This document shows, piece after piece, positions 32,736 to 45,199 of a stretch of 64,000 nt of DNA. A program made the translations under genes and the position numbers. The stretch comes from Fragum whitleyi. Lineage: Eukaryota; Mollusca; Bivalvia; Cardiida; Cardiidae. Below the pieces are notes generated by a model. It worked only from the letters and a program-made list of their open reading frames with translations. It was not told where the DNA came from and ran no database searches. Location of the stretch: positions 37,976,630 through 38,040,629 of the forward strand of contig OX411544.1 in assembly GCA_948146395.1 (NCBI GenBank). The letters are read 5' to 3'. Each line of letters starts with the position of its first letter. Position 1 is the stretch's first letter.

Positions 32736-33600
32736 TTACAACCCTTTTACATATGCGCATCTTATCTGAGTATTTATACTTTGGACAAACATATGAAATT
32801 ATTGTAAATGGCAATAATCAAGCTTTCTTAAAATTTCTTTCATTATTGAGCGCCATCTTAAAATGAAAAAAAAAAAAAAAACACATTGTCCTTGTTATTC
32901 CAAAACCTTAATTGTAACTACAGTTTTTATCAAGCTGTAGTTGCGAGCTTTTAGAATAATAACTACGACATACTAAGGTTATTACCATAGTATATATGTG
33001 GTGGGATATTAAAACAGGCTTGAAGGATATGTTGTGTTATAAGTTAGGATTATTATTTTGTTTTTGGATTTAAGTTTTGTATTGCCCCAAATATGTACTT
33101 GGAGTGTTTGCTTTTAATCCTATTATTAATGTAATAGAAGGGCCATGTTTGCTTTTGTACAAGTTTGAAAGGAGTATATCTTAAAACATTACTTCATCTT
33201 ATTCTTAACAAAATATTATAGGATTTCTGGGTAGTGTAGTGAAATAGGTAAATATGAAAATCCTATTGTTATTTCTAATGAATACATGCATATTTATGTA
33301 CTTAAATCTCGGAGATGCCTCGAATGAAGGTGGAATACACCATGAAACACTTTAATTTCAGTGTTTACTTCTACATCGTAGGCAGACCCCGAATTTTTAA
33401 CAAAAGAATTGTCTAGGGAAATTGAGAATTGAGCCTTTATTTAAGCAGAAAAATACAGCCTCTTGAATGGAAACTATTTTGTTGGTGTAGCTTTGATGTG
33501 AATATAGTGAACATAAACTTATATCCTAACAAACTATCAGGAAAATGTCTTTGGCATGAAGTTAAATCTCATTGATAGGCACCTGCTGATTATCTTCATC
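32736..33600. other. No supported feature
   Basis: AT-rich sequence with a short A run near 32865. No gene or repeat end is recognised. Confidence 0.3.
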
Positions 33601-33607
33601 AGCAATC

Positions 33608-33712
33608 AAGGTCAAGGACAATTGACAAGGTCATGGTCATCAGTCAATGTCAATATTTTGAAAAAAAAATGCTGTGTTTGTGCATTCAAGTTTCACAAAC
33701 ACATCTTGTTTC
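33608..33712 (+). repeat. 3' fragment of a family A element
   Basis: AAGGTCAAGGACAATTGACA, then AAGGTCATGGTCA, then AAGTTTCACAAACACATCTT and GTTT. No 5' end. Confidence 0.6.
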
Positions 33713-33947
33713 CCCTTGAGGTCACGGCTCAGGTGTATCAAAATTGGTCTAATGAAACAAGAATAATTGTCACCATATTTTTCAACTTTACAATAATATT
33801 GCTGTTTAACCGCCAAGTGATGTGTGAGGCATTACATGCTTTTTTCTTATTCGACCTTTCTAGCTCACCAGTTTTTGGAGAAAATCAGAGGTATTGCTTT
33901 ATAATAGCCTTGTTCAGTCGTCATTGTCCAAAAACTTTGACATTTTT

Positions 33948-34232
33948 ATGCCCCAGTATCGAGAGATCGGGGGCATATTGTTTTACTTGTGTCCGTCTGT
34001 CTGTCTGTCTGTCTGTCCGTCTGTCCGAAAACTTAACCCGAAAACTTAACCTTGCCAATATCTTCAAGCCTTTTCAAGATACAAAGCTAATATATGGCAT
34101 GATGATAGATCTCAATGATCCGCATCCGCTGGTACCAAAGTCAAGGTCATGTGTCAAGGTCATCTGTCAAGGTCAAACTTTGAAAAAAAAAATGCCGTTC
34201 CGGGGGCATTCGTGTTTCACAAACACATCTTG
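33948..34232 (+). mobile_element. Family A Helentron-like element
   Basis: 5' ATGCCCCAGTATCGAGAGAT, CTGTCTGTCTGTCCG leader, AAGGTCATGTGTCAAGGTCA, then CGGGGGCATTCGTGTTTCAC and AAACACATCTTGTT. An open frame through this copy (33556-34236) is fortuitous. Confidence 0.75.
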
Positions 34233-34235
34233 TTA

Positions 34236-34450
34236 AAACTGTATTATTACTGAAGCCATTCACTTGAAACTTGGCATATACCGGTATGTTCACTGTCAAA
34301 AGAGCAACCTATACTATCAAGGGGCATAACTCTTGATCTATGCATCTTGTGCGAATTGTGTCCTGTTTTCAACTGAGATGTTAATCCACCATTCAGCACC
34401 TAGCAACCAAACATAGGCACCTGTAGGCAGTGCTCTTTATTTTGAGTTTC
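34236..34450 (+). repeat. Dispersed repeat (GCCATTCACTTGAAACTTGG)
   Basis: The same order, CATTCACTTGAAACTTGGCA, then GTTCACT, then CCTATACTATCAA, recurs at 36330-36415 and more weakly at 46180-46270. The element class is unknown. Confidence 0.5.
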
Positions 34451-34738
34451 ATGATTTTCATTGAGCAATTCTTGGCATCAGAATTTTTTTCATGAGAAAT
34501 AATTGGCTCAACATGGATTTGCAATTGACACAAAGTACAAAGGGTCTGCTCCTGGAGAGAACACAGTGTCATTTGCAGGCGGTGGAGTTAATTAGAGAGT
34601 AGTGGGGGAAAAACATGAAATCTATAATCACACTTGTCATTCTATATTGATTAAACCCAAATAGATGAGTGGCACTAAATCTGTAAATCCTGCTGAACTC
34701 TGCTTGAATACTCACAGAAATAATTCTTCAGCAGATTT

Positions 34739-34850
34739 TAAGGTAGTGGACCTGTAATAGTTCAGCAACATTTTGGAAGTAAAGAACTAAAACAGTATTA
34801 ACCGGGGTTTCCTCATGATTTTAATCTTAGAAAATGAAATGGTTAGGCAT
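34739..34850 (+). repeat. Family E MITE, single arm
   Basis: TTAAGGTAGTGGACCTGTAA, then TAGTTCAGCAACATTTTGG. No mirrored right arm is found. Confidence 0.5.
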
Positions 34851-35319
34851 CATGAAAAATACAAAAAAGCACTATTTCTATAACTATAAATATTGTTGAA
34901 ACCAATTAACAAAAACCCAACTCAAACTAAATGTTTGAAATTAACAATTTGCACTCATGGTGATTCTGCATGATAATATTTACTTCTCCCTCGAGCAATT
35001 GAACCTTACTAGGAAGGACAGAGTAATAAGTGTGAAAAAATCTCGGGCCTGTTTACTAAAGTGGGTGTGAGATTATAGATTAACGAATGAGTCAAGGTGT
35101 TAATAGAGCTTCGAGCTTAATGATTTATGTCACTATATTCAAAATGTTTCTAAGGGGAAATCAATTACTTACTAGACATATTCTAGCTACAGGTCAGGAG
35201 TGGGGGAATGTGGATCCGGATTCCTGTCAAATACGGGCAAAATTATTGTAAAGGTAGTAAAATCTAAATGCAAAATCAGTTGGTTCTTAAAAAAAATGTT
35301 TTTCAATTGGTGAACATTA

Positions 35320-35571
35320 TTAACCTTTGCCATGCTCACCCTGGAATATTCCTGCTTTAGCAGAGGCTATTGACAAACATCAGCCTGCACATTATGTGCA
35401 ATCTGATTTTAGTCTACACCACCTGATTCTCACTTTCAAACCAGAATGGTCAATAGATTTAATTTTTCAAATAAAATTTTACCTACAGTTGGTACTTAAC
35501 TTTCAGTGCTTTTTGCCCTTTGATTTTGATGAAAATTTTAGCCAAAATTTATTCAGTATGACAAGGGTTAA
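35320..35571. mobile_element. TTAA-flanked MITE, family B
   Basis: TTAACCTTTGCCATGCTCAC at the left and GTATGACAAGGGTTAA at the right, with CAGCCTGCACATTATGTGCA as the inner hairpin. Confidence 0.72.
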
Positions 35572-36585
35572 AAACCTTGTACATCTTTGGTTGGACCCCA
35601 CAAGAACATAAAACTTGATCAGCATACACATTCAAAGATATGACAAGATTTAATTAAAAGGTATGCCCTTTTTAATTGGTAATTAACTAAGAATATCCAA
35701 ATTGTTGGGAAAATGGAAGAGAATAATTCTTTGTTTCTCTTTATTGCCAATGAATAATGGGGTTTCTGGCGTGAGTTTGGACACCAAAGTTTATTGTTTC
35801 TGTGGTAACAAGTGGTCATATGGGCATTGTTTGTTATAGCAGATCAATACATGGGTAATTGTTCATTCTGTTTTATGTTCCAGTTTTAATTTACTGCTTT
35901 ACTGACCCTCAAGGCATTCATTCTTTTCTAAGCTTGGCTGTATTCAGAGAAAATGTGCAGTATTGCTAGCCTTGGGTTTATTGCTGTCATCATTTGTGTA
36001 AACTTTACTGAACAGTCCACTATCTGACGCCAGTTTGGCCAAAATATCCGCAAATTCGCTGGACAGTTTTATGATTCCATGATTATCTGATAATTGCTTC
36101 CATGGGACTATTAAATGCATCATGCTGCCTGTTACAGTTGCGTAATTCTGAGAACTGGCCAATGACTTCTCGTCGTTCCAGCAGAGTAAACAAAATACCA
36201 TGGTCAAAACTGCTTGAGTAACAGACTACCTTGACTTAATCACCTATGATTTTCTGGTAAATCAAGATAATGGTCAATAGAGCAGTGGTCCAAAATGTTA
36301 CAGTCTGGTGGCGTCGGATGGAGCAGTGTGAAGTCATTCACTTGAAACTTGGCATACATGTTCACTTCAATTAAAAGAGTAATCTATACTATCAAAGGGG
36401 ATAACTCCAGATGAAGATTGTGTGATACTGTAGATCCTGGGACGGCAAATTTAAATCCTGCATAAGCTAACTCTCATCCAGCATTAGATATAAATCATTG
36501 TGACTTGGGGGTTATTTGCCTCCTATCAATAGGCAAAAGTGTTACACTTAAGTGGAATGGGCTTGGATTAAATGTAGTTGTTGTG
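35572..36585. other. No gene seen; a dispersed repeat at 36330-36415
   Basis: 36330-36415 matches the repeat at 34236-34450. The remainder has no supported feature. Confidence 0.35.
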
Positions 36586-36589
36586 CTGG

Positions 36590-36862
36590 TGACTTGTGAG
36601 AAATAACAGGAAGCCATGGGTAGGTGTGCCAGCTGCCACAATTTAACTGCTATGGTGTTGAACCCCAGTGAATTGATTGATTGATTCACTGGGGTTCAAT
36701 ACCAAAGCAGTTGAATTGTGGCAGCTGGTGCACCTACCCTTGGCTTCCTGTTATTTCTCCCCAGTCAATCAATCATTTCACTGTCAGCCCAATTAGCTCA
36801 GTTGGTAGAGCACTGGACTTCAAAACTATTGCAGTTGGACAGTGTGGGTTCAAGTCATTATG
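36590..36862. mobile_element. Head-to-head SINE-like pair with a tRNA-like part
   Basis: 36600-36690 and 36690-36765 are inverted copies (GGAAGCCATGGGTAGGTG against CACCTACCCTTGGCTTCC, and CACTGGGGTTCAA against TTGAACCCCAGTG) around a TTGATTGATTGATT centre. At 36787 a tRNA-like segment follows: GCCCAATTAGCTCAGTTGGT holds box A, and GTGGGTTCAAGTC box B. The segment has no complete cloverleaf. Confidence 0.55.
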
Positions 36863-36869
36863 ATAATAA

Positions 36870-37640
36870 TGTTACCATTACTTTGTATGATTTTAATCAA
36901 TCATTTCCCTGAAAACCAACAAATTGCATGAGGTCAGCAATACATGATTTCTGTTCATTGTCTAGCAATGTTGCTTCTAAGGAACATGTCATTTATAAAA
37001 GGGAGATAATATTCCAGTCATGTTAATCAGAATAGGACCAATTTTGTTCTGTGATGCTAGTCTCTGTCAAAGAAGTTGTGACACATGTTGTTTTATAGAT
37101 GGACAAAAAACTTTTGCTATAATGGATAACAACACCTTTGGCCAATAAGGCTCAACGTGCATGTTTCCCTTTATAGTGAATGAAGTATTTCAGTAACTTA
37201 AAAGGTCTGTAGACTCAAATAATGCTTGTAATGCTATGATTTCTATACAGAGGTTAATGAAAGAACACGCAGTAAGCTGTTGCAATACTAAAATGCATTC
37301 ATTAAACTAAACCCCATATCGTTATCTAAATTAGACTTAACCTCATATCCTGTTGAATTAAAATTTTGTATCGAAATGAATTGCCAATTATCCAACATTT
37401 GTGAACTATTAGAAGATGTCATGGGTGTTCTGCTAAAATCTCATAACTGCTGCTTGTTTAAAGCTTTAGTTACAAGGTTTTGGTAGAAAATCAAGGATAT
37501 CATGAACAGCATTGTCACTGATTATTGTCCAATTCATTTTACTTTTAGGTACAAGGAAATTTTGTCATCTGAACGCCTTACAATAATTGAATTATAATGC
37601 CATGCATAATATATCTAAAAATGCTCTTACTTCATATATT
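36870..37640. other. Upstream flank of the first identified exon (intronic)
   Basis: No repeat with clear ends and no additional exon seen. A pyrimidine-rich stretch before 37643 serves as the acceptor tract. Confidence 0.35.
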
Positions 37641-37644
37641 CCAG

Positions 37645-37860
37645 ATTCTACAGAGAGATATAGAATCCCACTCTCGTGTTGTATCTGCTGTACTGAAACT
37701 CAGCGAGAAACTCAACGATGACAAAAACCTGCTGGGTTACAGCGTGGAGCAGGGCTCCCTGGAAATCTCTGCCCACAACTTGGAGCGCAGATGGCACGGT
37801 ATTTGGCTGCAGTCACTAGAATGGCAGTGCAGACTGGAGGATGCCATTAGCCGAAAGAAG
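37645..37860 (+). CDS. Internal coding exon of a spectrin-repeat-like scaffold protein (nesprin/AKAP6/Klarsicht-like)
   Basis: Exon of 216 nt (72 codons), phase 0 at both ends. It is bordered by a TTCCAG acceptor (AG at 37643-37644) and a GTAAGC donor at 37861. The peptide is amphipathic and helical. It has heptad-like hydrophobics in its first half, and its second half carries RRWHGIWLQSLEWQ followed by CRLEDAISRKK, the tryptophan-rich look of the last helix of a spectrin-type repeat. The frame continues exactly into the exon at 57212. Such repeats occur in nesprins, AKAP6 and Klarsicht-type proteins, which anchor organelles or signalling complexes at the nuclear envelope. That family placement is my inference from residue pattern, not from alignment. 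Upstream exons must exist because the exon has no start codon of its own in this phase. None is identifiable in 1-37.6 kb. Confidence 0.75.
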
Positions 37861-38030
37861 GTAAGCATTGAATAAATAATGAAAAGGTTTTGATTGCTCA
37901 GTGCCAAACATCTGTAATTGCCTAAGAATAAAAGCAGCAGTGGGAACGCTTGACAATGAAAGTTGAAGTGCATCTGCTTAATATAGGCTTGCTTGTGATC
38001 ATTACAACTTTTTGAATTCTATAGGTAGAT

Positions 38031-38195
38031 TCAAGGTAGTGGACTCGTAATTGTTCTGCAGTATTTTGGAACTCATAATCTTTCACAGTGTTAACCAAGG
38101 TTTCCTAATGAAATCATTAGGAAAGCTCAGTAAACGCTATCAAAATTCATGACTACCAAATTACTGTGGAACTGTTACGGGTCCATTACTTTAAG
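38031..38195. mobile_element. Palindromic MITE, family E
   Basis: Left CAAGGTAGTGGACTCGTAAT and right ACGGGTCCATTACTTTAAG. The centre TTTCCTAATGAAATCATTAG is itself palindromic. Confidence 0.72.
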
Positions 38196-38233
38196 AATCA
38201 GTATGCATACAAATGATTGTGCTTTGCACAATG

Positions 38234-39530
38234 AATCAAAGTGCTGTCAGCACTGTAAATCGGACATCATTGAGAGGCTGGGATAGTGCAATAGTTCGCC
38301 AATCAAAAGGGCTCAAATTTGGACAATAAAAGTTGGTAAAATATTTGCCAAATTTGTGAGTTTTTTGTCTTAACACTTCATCTTTTCGAGGACATCGCCA
38401 GCTCATCCAACCTCGTGGGTCCGATTTTGAAAGTTTGCTGATTCGATAGCACTCTGCTAGTCTAAATTATTTCTTAGCAGATTTTTTTACGTTGTTATAA
38501 TGAGCACACGCCAAGCTAAAAGCTTGTCTGTTAATATTATTCCTCTCTCTAGAGTTTAAAAGCCTGTTTAGCAACAAAACATTTTTCATTAAACTATTTA
38601 CAATTTTGATTACCAACATGTTTGTTTTTCAAGCATTGGGTTTTCCCAAATACTATAAATGCATTTTCCCTCAAGAAACACGTGAAATCGGCAACTATGC
38701 TATTTATATCTTTGGTTTCTGACCAATCGATTAAATCTAGCAGCACTCTATGATTATTCATGAGTTATTCTAAAAATAGATCGCTCTTAATGCTATCCTA
38801 TATCAGTTTATCGTATGTTTTTGTCGGCTTATTTGTTGTTGAATAATATTTCTTCATACTCAAATTTGAATTTATTGTAAAAAGGATTGGAGCGTGATCA
38901 GAGTGCTCATTGAAATCAAATATTTCAAAATTACAAAATTATTTCTATTTGTTAACACATAGTCAACAGTACCTATTCCACCAGTAGACTTCCCACGCTC
39001 CCTGTCAGAGTGCAGACGACCATTGACCAATGACAAACAACTTAATTGACACATTTCGAGCAGACGATGTCCATTGTATCTACCACGTGGTGTGAATTTA
39101 CGCGTGGGTTTTGACCGCGTGATAATCATAACAGAATTTGATTGGTTGTCAGCCCTACAACTGGTAAATGACCGTTCGAGAAAAAAATCAGAGTAGTAAT
39201 ATTGTAAGTGCTACAAATTTATTTTACAGTTAACCTATTGTACGTTTCAACTCCTTTACTCAACCGAAAATCTTGTTATAAACACTGAAAATACTAACTG
39301 GTAATTACTAAAAGCGAAAATTACATCAAATTTTGTATTAGCATCTTCTCTATTTGTCGAAAAGTAAATAAGATAAAAACAAAGTTTGTAGATTGTGACC
39401 GAAAAGGCCGTTTTTTCGGTGTTTGAAAACACATTATTTGGTTTGAACACATTGCTCAGAAGATAAAGGTAAAAACGTAGTGGGTCAAACAGACTGGATT
39501 TCTGGAAACCGGTATAAATCTCCGATTTAA
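38234..39530 (-). mobile_element. Retroelement fragment with EEP endonuclease, copy 1
   Basis: About 1.3 kb with a close copy at 51664-53395 in the same orientation. Boundaries coincide within a few bases in both copies. The minus strand encodes part of an endonuclease/exonuclease/phosphatase domain (see 38845-39129), followed by a degraded coding stretch (INRQAFSLACAHYNNVKKSA) that looks like the linker after the endonuclease of non-LTR retroelements. No reverse transcriptase is present. Either both are internal pieces of a larger element or they are members of a shorter dispersed repeat. Confidence 0.6.
38845..39129 (-). pseudogene. Broken EEP-endonuclease ORF (retroelement), copy 1
   Basis: Minus strand, from about 39129. 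The frame reads GHRLLEMCQLSCLSLVNGRL, then HSDRERGKSTGGIGTVDYVL. This matches the usual late EEP pattern of a 'LLELC..L.I.NGR' strand followed by a 'VDYVL' strand. After LTNRNNFVILKY a frame shift is needed to read DFNEHSDHAPILFTI, which carries the catalytic Ser-Asp-His. The N-terminal part of the domain (first catalytic acidic residues) is not found, so the gene is truncated and dead. Confidence 0.65.
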
Positions 39531-40728
39531 AAATCAGTTTTGCAGGACATTTTCGTAGTTCAAGGTCGCAGAGGAAGGCTATAAAATTTGCACATTTCTA
39601 GATTGATTTCAAAATCAATGCCAGTTGAGCAAAATTATTGTTTTTGATTATGAGATTATTGGTATCCTTAAGGAAAAAAATGCAAAACCTAAATTCAAGG
39701 TCACATATGAAGCTTTGCCTTTTTAGGATGTACCAATTATTCAATCTATTGATAACTCAATTAATCCTCTTTCTTCTTTGATGGATATTCAGTCAGAAAC
39801 ACAAGCTCTATAGATTTCTTCTGTATCAAATTATACAACAAATAAATCTAAGACTGCTGCTTGAGTGATTTCTATCAAGCCAGGAAAATAAGCCAATAAT
39901 AAGTGACCTGTAACAATTATATTCGACTCTTTATGGCAATAAGAATCCATTAAGTTGTGGTTGTCCTACGGCTAAGAGACAAAAGATATTTGTCTTAATC
40001 CTTCACTTCTGACAGACATAACGCATCAAACAAAAAACTTATCTTACAATTCAGTTCAGGCACTGCAAATGTTTTTCAATCACGGTATAACTATTATATA
40101 ATGTCATTGGTTTGATGCCCAATCTGCGGCAATGGTGGCACATATTCATCTGACATTTTTATCACATCAATTGGTTGATAATTTACAAACCTAAGTAAGA
40201 TAGCAGCTGAGGGTTAACAAAGGATATATATAAGAAATACTGAGTATTCATTGTGAGGAGCTCTAGCTGCGGCAATGTGACTGAAAATTGTTAAAAGCAT
40301 TGTTAAACTCCATAATAACAAGTAAACCACTCACAAGCCACTATCTGAGATCAAAGAAAAGTTTAAGATTCAGTTAATGCAGATAAAATTTACATAACGC
40401 CTGCCTGGTACACTGCTGGATCTTCAAATATGAAAAAAAAAGAAAAGAAAAAAACTGAAATTACCTAGTTAGAGTTACGGTTCTTGTGCACTGCACTATG
40501 TAATCATGAGAGGAACATAATTGCCAAGTTTCAAGTCAATCTGACTTAACAAGACAGAGTTATGTTCCAAACTAAGAAGTGCCGCTTATTGGTCACCCAG
40601 ATACCACAGGTGATTACATGAAATGTCCTGTCTTTCGAAGAATGTATGATAAAAAACTTCAATGGGTTTTGTGAAAACAACAACAACAAAAAAAACTTCA
40701 TCAATCTCTTCATTTCTCAAAAGATTTT
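39531..40728. other. No supported feature (intron)
   Basis: AT-rich intronic DNA with an A-rich run at about 40433. No gene or repeat ends recognised. Confidence 0.3.
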
Positions 40729-40729
40729 T

Positions 40730-40997
40730 ATGCCCCCGTATTGAGAAATCGGGGGAATATTGTTTTACTCATGTATGTCTGTCAATCGGTTTGTCTGTCC
40801 ATCGGTCTGTCTGTCTGTCTGTCCGTCCGAAAACTTAACCCGAAAACTTAACCTTGCCAATATCTTCAAGCCTTCAAGCTAATAATTGGCATGATGATAG
40901 ATCTCAATGATCCGCATCCACTGGTACCAAAGTCAAGGTCATGTGACAAGGTCAAGGTCATCTGTCAAGGTCAAACTTTGAAAAAAAAATGCCGTTA

Positions 40998-41032
<35 letters not shown>

Positions 41033-41035
41033 AAG
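40730..41035 (+). mobile_element. Family A Helentron-like element
   Basis: ATGCCCCCGTATTGAGAAAT at the 5' end, a CTGTCTGTCTGTCC leader, AAGGTCATGTGACAAGGTCA, then TTACGGGGGCATTTGTGTTT and CACAAACACATCTTGTTT. About 95% like the copy at 33948 by eye. Confidence 0.75.
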
Positions 41036-41525
41036 TTTGATTTGGTTAAAATTATCTTCTGATACCATTTCAAAATGGACATATCTATCCTTCTTTTGTT
41101 GACTGGTAAAGGATGAATAGAAAATAGTAATTCTTAACAATCAGGACAAAGAAATTGAATGAAAAAAATTAAATTCAATATAAAAGAACAGAAAAATAAT
41201 AATGTGGTAACAAGGATTTCCAAGCTTTTAAATAAATCTGTAACAAGTTATTTAAATGTTATTAAAACACAATGCTGTAAAACTCATATGAAATAAGAAG
41301 AAATACAGAGAACTATGTGCGCAATAATAGTTATGCAAAGCAAAATCCTCGCGCTCCACCCTTGGATTTTACCTTTGGCACATAACAACTACTCCATCAG
41401 ACTTTGTTCCTGGAAAACTCAACTCAAAAATGAAATTATTTCATAATCTTATTTTGAACAAAATTGGAAGCTAAAAAGATTTTAATATTTGATAAAATTG
41501 CTTGATTCACTGAAGAAGTTACGTT

Positions 41526-41600
41526 GAGGGGTCAGTGCAAAACAATTGTAAGTGCCTATATATTTATAGGCACTTACAATAGTTTTGTGCTGACTCCTTA
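41526..41600. mobile_element. Palindromic foldback, family C (best copy)
   Basis: GAGGGGTCAGTGCAAAACAA, TTGTAAGTGCCTATATA, then the mirror TATAGGCACTTACAATAG and TTTTGTGCTGACTCCT. Arms of about 33 bp with two or three mismatches. Confidence 0.82.
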
Positions 41601-42760
41601 ATACAACATATTGATGAAAATTAAAAATCTGAGTTAATGTTACCTTCAGAAATGATAAAAAGCGACTGACTTTTGAAATACAGGGTTATACTCAAGGGAA
41701 ATCCTGGTCATTAAAGTATGATTAATTAATTCCTCTTCATATTTCAATGATGGCTATCGGTTCACAGCTAATATTACATTATATTTCATTTGTGATTAAA
41801 AATCAATTTTAGAAGAATAAAAAATGGATATTAATTTATTTCAAAGTTGACAGTGATTCTTAAGACTTCAAGGTACACATGAATTGTTTTTTGGTAAAGA
41901 AAAGTAGTTTGAAAAGAAAAAAGAGGAAAATTGGAATTAAAAAGGTTTTTTCAAAAAATTGTGAATTCTTATTCAATGAATAGCAATAAGATTATTTTTT
42001 TCAGAAACAAACAAAAGACAAGTGAGAAATCAGATGAAAATGATAACCCTTTCTGAATATTTCTATGCATATTTTTATAGTTAAAGGCAATTCGATGTCT
42101 CTCTAAGTTTCTCTAAGTTTATAGGGAGTTACAGCTGTCTCATGCTGAGCCCTCGAATTAGTGTTGTCAATAAGCAGGCAGTGTATGTCAAACGACCAAC
42201 CTTTGTCCATAATGTTGCCGTCAAGTATAGGAATATTGCGGAATGACCTTGAACGGTTATTTCATTAAAATCATAAAGAATCTTTTTACGATGACATTAG
42301 TTATTAAATATTGACAGCTGCCGTTAAATGCTGACTCAATATTGATACCTGTAGTCAATCGAGCCTGTCATGCACACGTCAACTCCTGTTGCAATACACA
42401 TCACTGATACAAGGAAAATGTAAAAACTAAATTCAGGCCTTCAAGGCACATCATGACAGCTTTTAGTAATTAGAAGGGTAAACATAATGAAGACAAAAAT
42501 ATATACCTTTGAAATGTTATTTGTTTGTTGATATGGCGTTTAAGCCACTTTCAACTGTATAATGTTGATGTCAGTTATTTTGCAAAAGCTCAATTTCGGA
42601 TCCTGGGTGTTTGTAAAGGGTTTCAAGCTTACAAAATGGAGGGTTTGGTTTCCTTTTTGTTTTGAATGAATTCTGATCCCCCAAAAAATGAAATGATTAG
42701 CAGAGGGAACATGGTTTAGATTGTTAGAACCTGCTTCAGATCACTGCAGCTAATCCTACT
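41601..42760. other. No gene seen; single family C arm at about 42118-42155
   Basis: TATAGGGAGTTACAGCTGTC, then TCATGCTGAGCCCTCGA, is the right arm of the foldback. The rest is unremarkable intron. Confidence 0.35.
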
Positions 42761-42761
42761 A

Positions 42762-42990
42762 TTATCCCTTTCCTGTTTTACAAAATTTTGGACCTGTCCA
42801 AATTCAAAGGTTTTGCAGACAAAAATTTAAAGTGGATTTAATTTGAAAAATAACCATTCAGTAGGGTAGAAAATAGTGTGGAAAAAGAAGAAATTGCTTG
42901 TCAGAAGCAATTTCTTCTTTTTTCACAATGTTTTCTCAATCATAAAATCACAGGCACGTAAAAAGCAGGGATTAAACAGCAAAGGGTTAA
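42762..42990 (+). mobile_element. TTAA-flanked MITE, family D
   Basis: From TTATCCCTTTCCTG (left TTAA mutated to TTAT) to CAGCAAAGGGTTAA, with an intact GAAGAAATTGCTTGTCAGAA hairpin. Confidence 0.8.
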
Positions 42991-43657
42991 ATGCATGGTT
43001 TCCAATCATTTCTCAAACTAGAACAACCATAAGATTCCATCCGATACGTACAAAATAAGATTCCGTCCATAATGCACAAAATAGGGGTAATATTGACTAT
43101 ATGCTGATTTAATATAAGGAAAATCATTTTGTGAATATACAATGTATAGGAGTAATTTATGATTCCAAAACTATGCTAATAAAAACTTGGCATTTTGAAA
43201 TTTCAGTATGTAATTCTTCAGAGATAAAAAGCAAATTCTCCATGTTACACAATCATTTATTTGATTTTGGTAATCTCTCAAATAACATTGGTTGATCAAT
43301 GTTTGTCTGTCTTGTTTACAATTAACGAGTTTCAAAATTTCTAAAGGAGACTGGGGTTAAAAGTGTTAAGGATAAGTGAGAGAAGGGATTTGATTTAGAG
43401 GTCTTTGTTGATTAACCTGATGGAAATGGAAAATTTACCTTAATGAGATGAAAATAATGATCTGCAAGTGTTGACTAATTGTGGAGATCTTAGACCCGTC
43501 ACATGGCTCCGTTTGTTGTTCCTGGAAGGAATTTGTTAAGGCTTTTATAAATATTCGATCCAATAAGTGTTGTTTAGAATCATTTAAAGAATGGATATTG
43601 GATTCAGGTGAGACAATTTTCTTTAAAGATAGAATATTCTGTTGGCTGCAACATGCC

Positions 43658-43885
43658 TGAACCCTTGTCATGCTGAGCCAGGATTATTCCTGCTTTGTTA
43701 GAGGGTATAGACAAAGATCAGCCTGCACATATGTGCAGTCTGATCTTAGTATATACCATCTGATGTAGGTTATTGAAAAGGAAAAGTTAAAAAACCCGTG
43801 TTTTCAAAATTAAATACTTCCTCAAATTAATAGCATCCATTTTTTTCAGTGCTTTGAATTTAATAATTGGAATTACAATGGTTAA
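43658..43885. mobile_element. Family B MITE
   Basis: Starts TGAACCCTTGTCATGCTGAG and contains CAGCCTGCACATATGTGCAG. The right end GGTTAA at 43880-43885 is a weak match, so that boundary is uncertain. Confidence 0.6.
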
Positions 43886-45078
43886 CATTTGCTACAGTTT
43901 TTCACAGATTGATCTATGAAGGTAATAGAGCTTTAATATCTTGTTAATTTTTTTGTAGCAAGATGTTAGTCTAAAATCAAGGTCAAGGTCATTTGATAGG
44001 GACAAAATCATTTTTCAAGGTCAAATTCGTTAAAGATAAATACTTATGATAACTTTAGAATGGTCTTAGTACTAGATGTTTAATGTTTCACTTGTGTTTT
44101 TGAATGGTAAGATTTCTAAGCTTTCTATTGATACTTAAGTCAAGGTAATGATTGTAATCTGACAAGGCCATGGTGGTCAAATAAGATAACTTTTGGAATG
44201 CAGAAATTAGTAGTTTGCAGAGCATAATATTTGTGTTAAAAAACGCCTTGTTGTTTAGGATTTGGTTGCATCATTCACTGATGCTCAATGAATTAGTCAT
44301 TTTCAGACAATATGAACTCATTCAGAACACCACTCGGCCGATCTCACAATCAACCTTGGATGTACATAGACGGACTATTTCTAAAAATTACTGGAAAACC
44401 TTGGATAAACTCGATCACATCAGTGTTAATGGCACTAGCCCTCAAAACTTTGAAAACATTCGATGTCCCCAATGCTACTCGTTTAAGTCACTGATGTGAA
44501 ATCATGGTTTCCTTATATAGAAATCTTTAGATTCTGAAATAACGGCTGATGAATCATAATTTTTGAGGATTGATTCTTCAAGACGAATCATCATCGCCAT
44601 TATTCAGTGTAAAAATATAAGTATAAAATAAGCGCATGTTGTTTCCGTGCTAGTTGTTCTTACACTGTTTCCGCCTAACAAAATGCAACATTTTGTTACA
44701 TACCCATCTGCTGTATATACATCTGAGGTCTGTTGCAGCTTATAGAAATGGCTGAGCGATGTTCCAAATGGATATGAACTTTGAGGATCTTTCAATTCAT
44801 GAATTGTTGCATCTTTTGTAAGTGCCTAATTTGCAAGCAACAGGATACTAGACTAGATAAAAAAAAAAGATTTCTGTGAACTGGATTATAAAGAGACAGA
44901 CCAGTCTGACAGTACCAAAATAGAGCAGAACAAAGAAATCAATTTTGTCTCCTATAATTTCTAGGGAGATTTTTCTCCTTTTATAGACTATAATTATAAC
45001 CATCCTCATGTGATCTTTTCACCTTGTCACAGATATTGTGACATTTTTTACAGTTGTCTGAGACTGCCTTTGACAGAT
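43886..45078. other. No gene seen; AAGGTCAAGGTCA remnant at about 43980
   Basis: ATCAAGGTCAAGGTCATTTG with CAAGGTCAAATTC nearby is a decayed family A body. A 94-codon frame at 44215-44499 has no splice context. Confidence 0.35.
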
Positions 45079-45079
45079 T

Positions 45080-45153
45080 GATGGCTCAGCGTGAAACAGT
45101 TGTAACTCCCTATAAACATATAGGGAGTTTCAACTGTTTCACGCTGAGCCATC
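45080..45153. mobile_element. Palindromic foldback, family C
   Basis: GATGGCTCAGCGTGAAACAG, then TTGTAACTCCCTATA, is matched almost exactly by TATAGGGAGTTTCAACTGTT, then TCACGCTGAGCCATC. The arm is about 34 bp with one or two mismatches. Confidence 0.82.
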
Positions 45154-45199
45154 GACTGATAGGGTTTTTAGCTTGAATGTTTTGGGGATAAAAACAAGG

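Noticed and set aside
33556..34236. 226-codon open frame
   Set aside because: It runs through a family A mobile element and flanking repeats (the CVRLSVCLSVRLSENL part is the GTCTGTC leader). The same translated words recur at every family A copy, so it is not a host gene.
36787..36860. Functional tRNA gene
   Set aside because: Box A and box B are present but no acceptor or anticodon stem closes. It lies beside SINE-like inverted copies.
44215..44499. 94-codon frame in the large intron
   Set aside because: Two overlapping frames of similar length occur here, neither with acceptor or donor sites or recognisable protein sequence.
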